DNA of 64,000 nucleotides, taken from contig JAMPGZ010000001.1 of assembly GCA_023663655.1 (NCBI GenBank), forward strand, positions 97,671 through 161,670, read 5' to 3'. The stretch is from Lachnospiraceae bacterium. Lineage in GTDB: Bacteria; Bacteroidota; Bacteroidia; Bacteroidales; Muribaculaceae. Both the position numbers and the translations under genes were made by a program. This document shows, in pieces, positions 25,705 to 34,272 of the stretch; the stretch's first letter is position 1, and each line of letters starts with the position of its first letter. The notes below the pieces were generated by a model. The model ran no database searches. It worked only from the letters and a program-made list of their open reading frames with translations, and was not told where the DNA came from.

Positions 25705-27150
25705 ATGAAATTCAAATTTAATATAGCTATTTTCGCGGCTCTCGCTATCTCGCTCGCCGCGTGCAGCGATGACGAATTTACCGGCACTCCGCAGGTGACC
25801 CCTGCCGAGCCCACAATGCCCGCCGACGGCATCACCGGTGCCGACGCTGTCGCCAACGGCGCTTCGGTGAACCTTAACGACGGCTCTCCGCGTGTCATCA
25901 ACATCACTGACCTGAAGGATTTCCCTTCAGGCAGTGAACTCCAGGTGGTGATGAAGGTTGCCAAGGACCAGTCTATGACCGGAGCCAAGAATGTGGTGCT
26001 CGAAACCATCCCCGGTGTTGACGGCGCAATTTATTCCTGCAATGCTCCGGCAGTGGCGTTCAACGACACCATCAAGTCGCTCTTCGGCAAGAACCCCTCG
26101 CCCAAGACTGTGTTTGTGAACTATACCGCTTATGCTGTCGACGGCACCTCTTCAGTGATCCTCGGCGCTATCGGCGCTGCTCAGTCATTTGTTGTTACTC
26201 CGTTTGCTCTTGACTATGTGGTTGAGGATGAGTATTACCTTGTGAACACTCTCAACAACACTACCATCAAGTTTAACCATTCCGATAAGGATGTGTACGA
26301 CGATCCCTCATTCTCTGTGATCTTCACGGTTGAGCAGGATGGTTTCGCATGGAAGATCGCTCCCAAGTCGGCACTCAACTCGCTCGGCGACGCTTCCAAG
26401 CTTTACGGAAATGCCGAAGCTGATGCTGCTGTTTTGGAAGGAGCTTTGGCTCTCGGCGCTCAGGCAGGTAATGTCGAAGAGGTGGGTCCCTATCAGTTTG
26501 TGATCAACATGGAGACTCTTGAGTTCTCTTACAAGCAAGCTTACGAGGCACTTTACGTGATTGGAAACGGACAGTCATGGAACGGTGGCAACGCTGCTCA
26601 GATGACCACCAAGGATTATGTGAAGTATGGTGCGTTTGTTCCGGTCGATGGTGGATTTAAGATTTTAACCACTCCGGGCTGGACCAAGCCTGAAATAGGC
26701 GGTTGCTCATTCGCATTGGATCCGAAGGATAACCTCTACAAGGCTGAAGCTGTAATGAGCATGACCGGCACAAGCGATATGAGCGGTCTTGACAAGGGTG
26801 TATGGGCTATCGTATTTGACATGAACACCAAGAAGCTCACCGCATCTTCAGTGACTTCGCTCGAATTCATCGGCGATGCTACCGGTGGTTGGAACGATGA
26901 TCAGGTTCAGCCTCTTCAGCCCGCATCTACCGATGGCGTTGCCACTATATGGACCGGCAACATCACCTTCAGCGGAAGCGGTGAATATAAGGTGCGCGCC
27001 AACCACGGTTGGGCTTACAGCCTCGGTGGCGCTGCCGACCAGCTCATCTGGGACGCAGGCAACATCAAGTCGCCGGCTGCGGGCACCTACAAAGTGACCC
27101 TCAACCTGAACGATCCCGTCGTTCATTTGCAGCTCGACCCGCTGAACTAA
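25705..27150 (+). CDS. SusF/SusE family outer membrane lipoprotein
   Basis: This 481-residue lipoprotein (SLAACSDDEFT, Cys20) has the surface-export SDDE tract. It contains an N-terminal SusE-like Ig domain (LQVVMKVAKDQSMTGAKN) and at least two C-terminal SusF-type glycan-binding modules, with the pattern 'LYVIGNGQSWNGGNAAQM' and 'LEFIGDATGGWNDDQVQP'. SusF in B. thetaiotaomicron has three starch-binding modules; these two could hold another glycan. It is last in the operon, followed by a clear terminator. Confidence 0.75.
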   Translation: MKFKFNIAIFAALAISLAACSDDEFTGTPQVTPAEPTMPADGITGADAVANGASVNLNDGSPRVINITDLKDFPSGSELQVVMKVAKDQSMTGAKNVVLETIPGVDGAIYSCNAPAVAFNDTIKSLFGKNPSPKTVFVNYTAYAVDGTSSVILGAIGAAQSFVVTPFALDYVVEDEYYLVNTLNNTTIKFNHSDKDVYDDPSFSVIFTVEQDGFAWKIAPKSALNSLGDASKLYGNAEADAAVLEGALALGAQAGNVEEVGPYQFVINMETLEFSYKQAYEALYVIGNGQSWNGGNAAQMTTKDYVKYGAFVPVDGGFKILTTPGWTKPEIGGCSFALDPKDNLYKAEAVMSMTGTSDMSGLDKGVWAIVFDMNTKKLTASSVTSLEFIGDATGGWNDDQVQPLQPASTDGVATIWTGNITFSGSGEYKVRANHGWAYSLGGAADQLIWDAGNIKSPAAGTYKVTLNLNDPVVHLQLDPLN

Positions 27151-27196
27151 AGAAATTGGAATTAATTCCAAATTGTGATTAGATTTTAGACAGGTG

Positions 27197-27229
27197 ACCC
27201 CGGTGCGTGAGCATCGGGGCATTTTTTTT
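27197..27229 (+). terminator. intrinsic terminator of the SusCDEF-like operon
   Basis: CCCCGGTGC pairs with GCATCGGGG around a GTGA loop, followed by eight T. Confidence 0.8.
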
Positions 27230-27230
27230 A

Positions 27231-27270
27231 TTGGGCTAATTAGTCCAATGGGTCCAATTAGTCTAATAGG
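27231..27270. repeat. 9-bp repeats of the GGACTAATT family
   Basis: Four to five imperfect units such as GGGCTAATTAGTCCAATGGG, just before a paired REP element. The same family occurs at 33931, 34197 and 43264. Confidence 0.6.
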
Positions 27271-27280
27271 AGCACGATCG

Positions 27281-27494
27281 TTTCCGCAAGGAAACATCAA
27301 TGGGTAGCCGAGGGCCGAGCGTCAGCGAGACCCTCGGAAGATGTGGAAAAAATAATTGAATCTGAAAGATTCATCCCTAAATCAAGACGATTCTTTCAGA
27401 ATCGAAATAAAAACCGATCCTTTTTCCGGGGGTCTCGCCTTTGGCTCGGCCCCCGGCTACCGATGGATGAATCTCTGCAAAGCAGAGCGGCTAA
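27281..27494. repeat. gene-less paired REP (BIME-like) element A
   Basis: Two inverted REP modules face each other with no gene between. The left module holds TGGGTAGCCGAGGGCCGAGC; the right holds the inverse GGCCCCCGGCTACCGAT-type end. The middle has GAATCTGAAAGATTCATC and its near-inverse GATTCTTTCAGAATC. These parts match the ends flanking the transposase at 49753. About 300 bases of the 27151-27973 gap are this element and the arrays beside it. Confidence 0.7.
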
Positions 27495-27540
27495 CGCCGA
27501 TGACCTTGCGGATTCACGGTTGCATTGAACACATATATTA

Positions 27541-27696
27541 ATTACACCATCCATTGATTACACCATCTATTGATTACACTATCTATTGATTACACCATCC
27601 ATTAATTAACCATCCATTAATTGCACCATTATAAATTACGCCACCATTATAAATTGCGCCATCCATTAATTGTGCCATTATAAATTACGCCACAAT
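27541..27696. repeat. 16-bp tandem repeat array
   Basis: About ten imperfect tandem copies of ATTACACCATCYATTG. Copies drift toward the right end (ATTACGCCACCATTATAA, ATTGCGCCATCCATTA). No open frame is maintained. Confidence 0.7.
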
Positions 27697-27797
27697 TCCG
27701 GGGGATGGCATTGGCTTTGGGGAGTGGTGGTTGCTTACAAAAGTGTTAAAATTTGTGGTTATTTGCGTAAATTTGTTGTTTTATACGGAATTTTACA

Positions 27798-27805
27798 TAA
27801 CTTTG
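27798..27805 (+). promoter_or_regulatory. -7 box (TAACTTTG) of the second susC gene
   Basis: Exact TAnnTTTG match with a TTTG 22 bases upstream. The leader is about 160 bases and holds a hairpin (GGCTTA/TAAGCC, 27836-27852). Confidence 0.55.
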
Positions 27806-27902
27806 CAACCAATTGCGCGTAGAGATGCGTGATGTGGCTTATGCGATAAGCCGTGATTGAAATAATAAATTATTCTTTTCCATACAGACTTTAATAATGT
27901 AT

Positions 27903-27911
27903 GGGGGGGGG
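27903..27911 (+). repeat. homopolymer tract of nine G in the second susC leader
   Basis: Nine G in the context AT-Gn-TAAT, about 60 bases before the ATG. A similar ten-base tract precedes another outer membrane protein gene (45092-45101). Confidence 0.85.
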
Positions 27912-27973
27912 TAATTTACTGATAAATAGTAATTTAGTCTTCGACCCTATACTTTTTAATTAAAATAGTTTGT

Positions 27974-30900
27974 ATGAAAAAAGTAATCATGTTTCTACTC
28001 GCGCTTGTAGTGGTGGCAACAGCATCGGCTCAGATGCGCACGGTCACCGGTACAGTGCTGAACGCCGATGACGGCGAGCCTCTTGTAGGGGCTTCGGTCC
28101 TCCCGGTGGGAGGAGGCAATGGTATTGCCACCGACGTCGATGGAAAGTTTTCAATTAAAGTACCTCAATCGGTAAAGTCACTCCGCGTGAGCTACGTGGG
28201 CATGGTGACTCAGGAAGTCCCTGTGACCGATGCTCCCATGACTATCAGCCTCAGCACCGGCAATAAGCTCGATGAGGTGATGGTGGTCGCTTTCGGTACC
28301 ACCACCAAGCAGGCATTTACCGGTGCCGCCGCCGTGGTCGACGCTGAGGAGCTTTCAAAACACATCACTACCAACGTGGCTGACGCTCTGGTGGGATCGG
28401 TTCCCGGTTTCCAGATGCGTTCAAGCTCAGGTGCTCCGGGTTCCGGTTCGGGAGAAATCAGCATCCGTGGTATCTCATCTCTTTACTCCAACACCGAGCC
28501 TCTCGTGATTGTGGACGGCGCTCCCTACGAGGCAAGCCTTTCCAACATTCCCCAGAGCGACATCGAGTCAATCTCAGTGCTCAAGGACGCCGCCTCGGCA
28601 GCTCTTTACGGTGCCCGTGGTGCGGGTGGTGTGATCATCGTCACCACCAAACGCGGCAAAACCAAGGAAGCCGTGGTGAGCGTGGATGCGAAGTGGGGTG
28701 TGAACTCACGCGCCATCCAGCAGTATGACGTAATCAAGTCTCCGGCTAAATACTATGAGACTTACTACGATATGCTCTACAACTTCAACCTTTACGGTCA
28801 GGGTATGTCGGCAGCAGCAGCCAATGCCGCCGCCAATCAGCAGATGTTCACTTCGGGTAGCTGGCCGGGTCTCGGTTACAATGTGTTCACCGTTCCCACC
28901 GGCGAGAATCTTATAGGTCTTGACGGCAAAATCAATCCCAACGCCACTCTCGGCCGCGAAATCGAAGGTCCCAACGGACAGAAGATGTGGCTTCAGCCCG
29001 ACGACTGGGACAAGGAGGCTTATCACAATTCATTCCGTCAGGAGTACAGCGTGAGCGTAAACGGCGGAACCGACCGCGCTTCCTACTACACCAGCATCAA
29101 CTATCTTGACGACGAGGGTGTCATGGACCACTCTTCCTATGACAGACTTTCTGCTCGTGTGCGTGCCGACTATCAGGCTAAGAAGTGGCTGAAGCTCGGT
29201 GCCAACATAGGCTATGTCCACTCCAAGCAGGTGTCAGTGCCTAACTTCGGTACTGCTCTCAACTCAACCAACATCATGTATTTCACCTCGATGATGGCTC
29301 CTATCTATCCGGTGTATCTTCGCGGTGTAGATGAGAACGGCAAGCCCTACATCATGCGCAACGATGCCGGCGAGAAGCGTTACGACTATGGTGTCGCCGG
29401 AACCAACTACGGTCTTGCACGTCCGTTCACATCCAACGCCAACCCGCTCGGTACCAACAACTACGATAACACTTACAATATCGGCAACCAGTTAAACGCT
29501 ACTTTGACCGCCGATATCAACATCACCGACTATCTCAAGTTCTCGGCTCAGAGCACTTTGACATGGAGTAACACCATCTATTCAAGCTACGGCTCAATCT
29601 ACAACCCCAACAAGTCGTCAATCAACGGTGACATCACCAAATACCAGCAGAATGCAACCCGCACCAACAACGTGCAGACCCTTTCATTCTTCAAGAACTT
29701 CGGTCCCAAGGATGAGCATTATGTGAATGTGATGGCAGGTCACGAATACTACCGCACCAACAGCCGTTACCTCACCGCTACGGCACAGGGAGGATTCTCG
29801 CCCGACATCCAGGAGATCTACGCTTTCGCCAAGAAGGCATCATCATCTTCACGCGCAATGAACTACAATGTGGAGGGATACTTCGGAAGCGCCCAGTACA
29901 ACTATCAGGAAAAATACTTCGCATCGGCATCCTACCGTCTTGACGGATCGTCATTCTTCGGCAAGGGACATCGTTGGGGTAGCTTCTGGTCGGTAGGCGG
30001 CGCATGGCTTATCTCCAAGGAGGAGTTCATGAAGCCCTATTCATGGATCGATATGTTGAAACTTAAGATTTCTATCGGTCAGCAGGGTAACGACGGTGTG
30101 GGTTATGACGACCACTCTTATCTTCCCAACTACTTCTACTGGACCGACCTCTATCAGTTGACCCCTTCAGGCGAATATGCCATGTCGCCCACCTTCTCAA
30201 ATCTTGGTAACAAGGACATAACTTGGGAAACTACCACCAACTTCAATGTGGGCGCCGAGTTCGGATTCTTCAACAACCGTCTTTCAGGTAACATCGACTT
30301 CTACGTGAAGCGTGTGAGCGACCTCCTCTTCTGGATGTCAGTGCCTGAATCGGCAGGTGCCCGAGGCTACTACGGCAACATGGGTACCATCCGCAACCAA
30401 GGTTTCGAGTTGACTCTCTCGGGTCATGTGATCCGCACCCGCGACTTTGAATGGCAGCTCAGCGGCAACATCTCTCACAACGTGACCAAGATTGTTGACC
30501 TTCCCAAGGCTAAGACCGGCGAAAACGGCGGTTTCTACGAAGACAGCAAGTGGTTCCAGGAGGGCAAGCCCCTTTACAACTATATGACTCTTGCTTACGC
30601 AGGTGTCAACGAACATGGCGAAGCACTTTACTACTATGACCCCAACCTGCTTGTCGACGGAGCGATGAATACTTCCAAGCCGGGTAAGATCAAGTCAAAA
30701 GACTATGTGACCACCACTCCGGGTAACGCTTCACGCTACACCGTGGGTTCAATCCTTCCGAAAGTGTTCGGCGGTTTCAGCACCTACGTGCGCATCAAGG
30801 ACTTTGACTTGACCGCAACATTTGACTATCAGATAGGCGGCAAGGTGTACGACAGCCAGTATGCTATGTTGATGACCGTTCCTTCAGGATCAAACGACGC

Positions 30901-31252
30901 AGGACACGCCATCCACAAGGATATCCTCAAGTCATGGAGCCCCAACAATACCAACTCCAACATTCCCGCATGGATCTATGGACAGGGCAACAGCGATGCC
31001 AACACCGCATCTGACCGCTGGCTCACCAACGCAAGCTATCTCAACTTCCAGTCATTCACCGTGGGCTACACCTTGCCTAAGGGCTTGATCAAGGATATCA
31101 CCAAGCTGCGCTTCTATGTAGCCGGAGAGAACCTCTGCTTCTGGTCGGCACGCAAGGGCTTTGACCCCCGCTACTCATTCCAGGAAAATGAGACTGTAGG
31201 CGTTTATTCACCCGTACGCAACATCTCAGGCGGTGTGCAAGTAACATTCTAA
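27974..31252 (+). CDS. SusC/RagA family TonB-linked outer membrane transporter (second locus)
   Basis: This 1092-residue protein has a signal peptide (LALVVVATASAQ), a carboxypeptidase-D regulatory-like domain (VTGTVLNADDGEPLVGASV), a plug domain (ISIRGISSLYSNTEPLVIVD, VLKDAASAALYGARGAGGV) and a C-terminal barrel ending VRNISGGVQVTF. It lies 23 bases before its SusD partner. A G9 tract sits in its leader, so its expression may vary. The substrate is unknown; the locus has no carbohydrate-active enzyme. Confidence 0.95.
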   Translation: MKKVIMFLLALVVVATASAQMRTVTGTVLNADDGEPLVGASVLPVGGGNGIATDVDGKFSIKVPQSVKSLRVSYVGMVTQEVPVTDAPMTISLSTGNKLDEVMVVAFGTTTKQAFTGAAAVVDAEELSKHITTNVADALVGSVPGFQMRSSSGAPGSGSGEISIRGISSLYSNTEPLVIVDGAPYEASLSNIPQSDIESISVLKDAASAALYGARGAGGVIIVTTKRGKTKEAVVSVDAKWGVNSRAIQQYDVIKSPAKYYETYYDMLYNFNLYGQGMSAAAANAAANQQMFTSGSWPGLGYNVFTVPTGENLIGLDGKINPNATLGREIEGPNGQKMWLQPDDWDKEAYHNSFRQEYSVSVNGGTDRASYYTSINYLDDEGVMDHSSYDRLSARVRADYQAKKWLKLGANIGYVHSKQVSVPNFGTALNSTNIMYFTSMMAPIYPVYLRGVDENGKPYIMRNDAGEKRYDYGVAGTNYGLARPFTSNANPLGTNNYDNTYNIGNQLNATLTADINITDYLKFSAQSTLTWSNTIYSSYGSIYNPNKSSINGDITKYQQNATRTNNVQTLSFFKNFGPKDEHYVNVMAGHEYYRTNSRYLTATAQGGFSPDIQEIYAFAKKASSSSRAMNYNVEGYFGSAQYNYQEKYFASASYRLDGSSFFGKGHRWGSFWSVGGAWLISKEEFMKPYSWIDMLKLKISIGQQGNDGVGYDDHSYLPNYFYWTDLYQLTPSGEYAMSPTFSNLGNKDITWETTTNFNVGAEFGFFNNRLSGNIDFYVKRVSDLLFWMSVPESAGARGYYGNMGTIRNQGFELTLSGHVIRTRDFEWQLSGNISHNVTKIVDLPKAKTGENGGFYEDSKWFQEGKPLYNYMTLAYAGVNEHGEALYYYDPNLLVDGAMNTSKPGKIKSKDYVTTTPGNASRYTVGSILPKVFGGFSTYVRIKDFDLTATFDYQIGGKVYDSQYAMLMTVPSGSNDAGHAIHKDILKSWSPNNTNSNIPAWIYGQGNSDANTASDRWLTNASYLNFQSFTVGYTLPKGLIKDITKLRFYVAGENLCFWSARKGFDPRYSFQENETVGVYSPVRNISGGVQVTF

Positions 31253-31274
31253 TCAATTAAAAAAGAATCATTCA

Positions 31275-32957
31275 ATGAACAAAATATTTTCATCAATACT
31301 TGTCGGCGCGGCATCGATGATGCTTTTCACCGGCTGTCTTGAGGAGTTTGAGCCGGAAGCAAGCTTCGTGACCGGAGATCAGGCTGCGAATGCTCCGGGT
31401 TCGTATGACAATTTCGTGGGAGGTATTACCTCTTCGCTTTCCGGCAGCTTCCTTTACAGCCCGTCCAATGAATATCCGTGGGACTTCGGCTACTCCACTT
31501 TCTACCTGATGCGCGATGTGCAGGGACAGGACTTAGTGCTTGAATCTGACGGCAGCTGGTATTCGACCTGGTATCAGTGCGGACGTGCTCTTGCTCCTAT
31601 CTATCGTGATTGCCAGATACCCTGGACTCTCTACTATTCATGGATCAAGAACTGCAACAACGTGATATCGCTTGCAGGACCTCAGCCCGCCGACGACAAG
31701 AAAGTGGGCGCCGGTATCGCCCATGTGATGCGCGCCCTTTTCTACAGTGAACTCGCTCAGATGTTTGCCCAGAAGACTTACGCCGCTGACCTCGACGCGA
31801 TCACTGTGCCTATCGTGACCGAATCGACAACTGTGGCTGATCTTGCCAACAACCCTCGTGCCACTAATGAAAAGATGTGGGAATTCATCGTCGGCGACCT
31901 TGACAAGGCTGAGACCTATCTTCAGGGTTATACCCGTCCTGACAAATATACCCCCGACCTCTCGGTGGTTTACGGAATGAAGGCTCGCGCTTATCTGGTG
32001 ATGCAGGACTGGGTGAATGCCGAGAAGTATGCCAAGCTCGCTCAGACAGGCTACTCCGCTCTTGACAATGACTACTACACCAGCCGCGATAACGGTTTCA
32101 ACAGTGCCAACAACTCTTCATGGATGTTTGCCACCCGCTTCAAATCGGATGACAAGAACATCCTGAACAATGACGGTGACTCAAGCTGGGCAAGCCAGAT
32201 GTGTCTTGAGATGCGTTTTGATCCGTTGACCGGAGGTTACGCTTCCAACTACGGTGACCCGAAATACATCGACCGCCACTTGTATGAGACAATCCCGGCA
32301 ACCGACATCCGCAAGAAGTGCTTCGTGGACTTCGCTGTCGATGATGCTCAGACTGATGCTGACGCTATCGCGATATTCAGCAACTATTCCGAATTCCCGG
32401 AACGCTTGTTCTATACTGCCTACGAGCAGGGTGACGTGAACTCAGGCGGTGGTCTTGCCTGCAAGTTCCGTGTTGCCGGAGGAACCGCAGGACGCAACAA
32501 CCAGTACATAGGTTACGTGGTCGATGTGCCGATGATGCGTGTAGAGGAGATGATGCTTATCGAGGCTGAGGCTGCCGGAATGCAAGACGAGGGCAGAGGT
32601 CAGGCATTGCTTACCACTTTCGCCCAGTTGCGTGACCCCAACTATGTATATGGCACCCACAACGAGGCTTACAACAACACCTCCACTTCCAAGTTCCAGA
32701 ACGAAGTGTGGTGGCAGCGCCGCGTGGAGCTTTGGGGCGAAGGTTTCGCGACTTTCGACATCAAGCGTCTGCAGAAGGGTATCATCCGCAGCTATGCCGG
32801 AACCAACCACATCGACGGTTTCCAGTGGAACACCACCACTCCTCCCGACTGGATGAACTGGTGTATCGTGCAGACCGAGACCAACTACAACTCGGCTTGC
32901 GTGAACAACCCCACTCCGATCGCTCCTGACGGAAACTCACCCGAGTATGCATGGTAA
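31275..32957 (+). CDS. SusD/RagB family nutrient-binding outer membrane lipoprotein (second locus)
   Basis: This 560-residue lipoprotein (LFTGCLEEFEPE, Cys21) has SusD-type helices: IAHVMRALFYSELAQMF, YGMKARAYLVMQDWVNAEKY and a C-terminal VWWQRRVELWGEGFATFDI followed by KRLQKG. It pairs with the upstream SusC. The acidic EEFEPE after the Cys fits surface export. Confidence 0.9.
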   Translation: MNKIFSSILVGAASMMLFTGCLEEFEPEASFVTGDQAANAPGSYDNFVGGITSSLSGSFLYSPSNEYPWDFGYSTFYLMRDVQGQDLVLESDGSWYSTWYQCGRALAPIYRDCQIPWTLYYSWIKNCNNVISLAGPQPADDKKVGAGIAHVMRALFYSELAQMFAQKTYAADLDAITVPIVTESTTVADLANNPRATNEKMWEFIVGDLDKAETYLQGYTRPDKYTPDLSVVYGMKARAYLVMQDWVNAEKYAKLAQTGYSALDNDYYTSRDNGFNSANNSSWMFATRFKSDDKNILNNDGDSSWASQMCLEMRFDPLTGGYASNYGDPKYIDRHLYETIPATDIRKKCFVDFAVDDAQTDADAIAIFSNYSEFPERLFYTAYEQGDVNSGGGLACKFRVAGGTAGRNNQYIGYVVDVPMMRVEEMMLIEAEAAGMQDEGRGQALLTTFAQLRDPNYVYGTHNEAYNNTSTSKFQNEVWWQRRVELWGEGFATFDIKRLQKGIIRSYAGTNHIDGFQWNTTTPPDWMNWCIVQTETNYNSACVNNPTPIAPDGNSPEYAW

Positions 32958-32985
32958 TAAATGTCAAACAATCAATTAAGACACA

Positions 32986-33855
32986 ATGAATAAAGCAAAA
33001 TATCTATTGGGGCTTTTCGCCGGCATGGCGATGGTGATGACCTCATGCTCGGCTGATGAGGGCACCGAACCGGGTTCCGATTCAAAACCGGTGGTGACAA
33101 TCTACTCCTACGATCCCTCATCGGAGTATAATGCCGACAATGACGTTGCAGTGCGTTTCGTGCCCAACAATAAAGTTGAGGAGATCTATTATCTCAATGA
33201 ACCGGCAGCCGATGTCACCGCTTTTATCGAAGCTAACGGTGAAGAGGCATACGCTCAGCGTGTGCTCGACAACGGCACCAAGGCTACTGTTGGTGAAGGC
33301 GGATATGCCGATGTCACATTGACCGATATGTTTGGTCTCTACACCATCTCGGCTGTAGGCGTGAAGGGTGGCAAGCACCATCTCAGCACTATCTCGTTCC
33401 TCGGTATTCAGTGGGAGCACGTGGTGGACGGTGTGTATTACTTCGGTATCCCCGAGACTCTTCGCAACAATCTCGGTTGCCCGGCATCTAATCTTACCGA
33501 ACTTCAGGTGTGCACGACCGATCCTACCCTGTATCGCTTCAAGGATGTATATGGCGCAGGCTACTCGCTGAAAATCAATCTTATCGACAAGACCGGCGAA
33601 GATCAGGACGGCAAGTACACATTCTTCCGTGTGTATCGCCAGAACACTCCGTTCACCTTCGGACAACACGGCACCGTGTTTGTTCAGGACGTGGGTGTAT
33701 GGCAGGGTAACGAGCAGTATGTGACCGATGGCGGTTATGAGAGCGGAATGTATGAGGACTACAGTTGCTTCGTGGTGCTCAACTGGTCGGTGGCAGCAGG
33801 AAATCTTGCAAGCCCCGGTTTCTTCGCTGACAATTTCATCCCCAATCAGCAATAA
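32986..33855 (+). CDS. uncharacterised lipoprotein of the second SusCD locus
   Basis: This 289-residue lipoprotein (VMTSCSADEGTE, Cys21) follows susD by 28 bases and ends the operon before a strong terminator. The sequence is beta-rich: VVTIYSYDPSSEYNADNDVA, VRFVPNNKVEEIYYL, and a C-terminal module with VVDGVYYFGIPE and YRFKDVYGAGYSLKINLI. I do not recognise a family. Its place suggests a surface glycan- or peptide-binding accessory protein, the usual third gene in SusCD loci, but this is inference. Confidence 0.6.
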   Translation: MNKAKYLLGLFAGMAMVMTSCSADEGTEPGSDSKPVVTIYSYDPSSEYNADNDVAVRFVPNNKVEEIYYLNEPAADVTAFIEANGEEAYAQRVLDNGTKATVGEGGYADVTLTDMFGLYTISAVGVKGGKHHLSTISFLGIQWEHVVDGVYYFGIPETLRNNLGCPASNLTELQVCTTDPTLYRFKDVYGAGYSLKINLIDKTGEDQDGKYTFFRVYRQNTPFTFGQHGTVFVQDVGVWQGNEQYVTDGGYESGMYEDYSCFVVLNWSVAAGNLASPGFFADNFIPNQQ

Positions 33856-33886
33856 ACGAAATTACATACACAACTTTTAAATACTT

Positions 33887-33929
33887 TAAGGGCGATGCTC
33901 TCCGTGAGGAGCGCATCGCTCGCCTTTTG
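33887..33929 (+). terminator. intrinsic terminator of the second SusCD locus
   Basis: A strong stem AAGGGCGATGC with TCTCC/GGAG and GCATCGCTCGCCTT, followed by TTG. The stem is long and GC-rich. Confidence 0.75.
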
Positions 33930-33930
33930 T

Positions 33931-33980
33931 AATGGGACTAATTAGTCTAATTGGACCAATTGGACTAATTGGACAAATGG
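33931..33980. repeat. 9-bp repeats of the GGACTAATT family (left of element B)
   Basis: Five to six copies of the unit, including GGACTAATTAGTCTAATTGG. It directly abuts paired REP element B. Confidence 0.65.
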
Positions 33981-33991
33981 GGTGGGAATTT

Positions 33992-34196
33992 GATTCCGTG
34001 AGGAATCATCTCTGGGTAGCCGGGTGCGGAGCGTCAGCGACACCCCCGGGAAGGGGCGAAAAAATTAATTGAATCTGAAAGATTCATCTCTATATCAAGA
34101 CGATTCTTTCAGAATCGAAATAAAAACGATCTAATTTCCGGGGGTCTCGCCTTTGGCTCGGCCCCCGGCTACCCATTGATGAATCCTTGCGGATTC
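33992..34196. repeat. gene-less paired REP (BIME-like) element B
   Basis: Ordered as element A: GATTCCGTGAGGAATC, then CTGGGTAGCCGGG, GAATCTGAAAGATTCATC, GATTCTTTCAGAATC, then CCCCCGGCTACCCATTGATG and GAATCCTTGCGGATTC. The two ends are inverted copies of each other. It matches the modules that flank the transposase gene at 49753. Confidence 0.75.
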
Positions 34197-34250
34197 TCTA
34201 ATTGGACTAATTGGGCTAATAGGACCAATTGGACTAATTGGGTTAATTGG
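34197..34250. repeat. 9-bp repeats of the GGACTAATT family (right of element B)
   Basis: Six copies including GGACTAATTGGGCTAATAGG. They end 10 bases before the promoter box of the dipeptidase gene, so they may overlap its -33 region. Confidence 0.65.
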
Positions 34251-34260
34251 AAAAAATTTG

Positions 34261-34268
34261 TATCTTTG
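34261..34268 (+). promoter_or_regulatory. -7 box (TATCTTTG) of the C69 dipeptidase gene
   Basis: Exact TAnnTTTG match ending four bases before the ATG at 34273 and seven before the ATG at 34276, implying a leaderless or near-leaderless mRNA. Confidence 0.6.
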
Positions 34269-34272
34269 CGTT

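Noticed and set aside
27151-27973. possible small genes in the repeat-rich gap
   Set aside because: Short frames overlap REP and 16-bp repeats and have no start context or family likeness.
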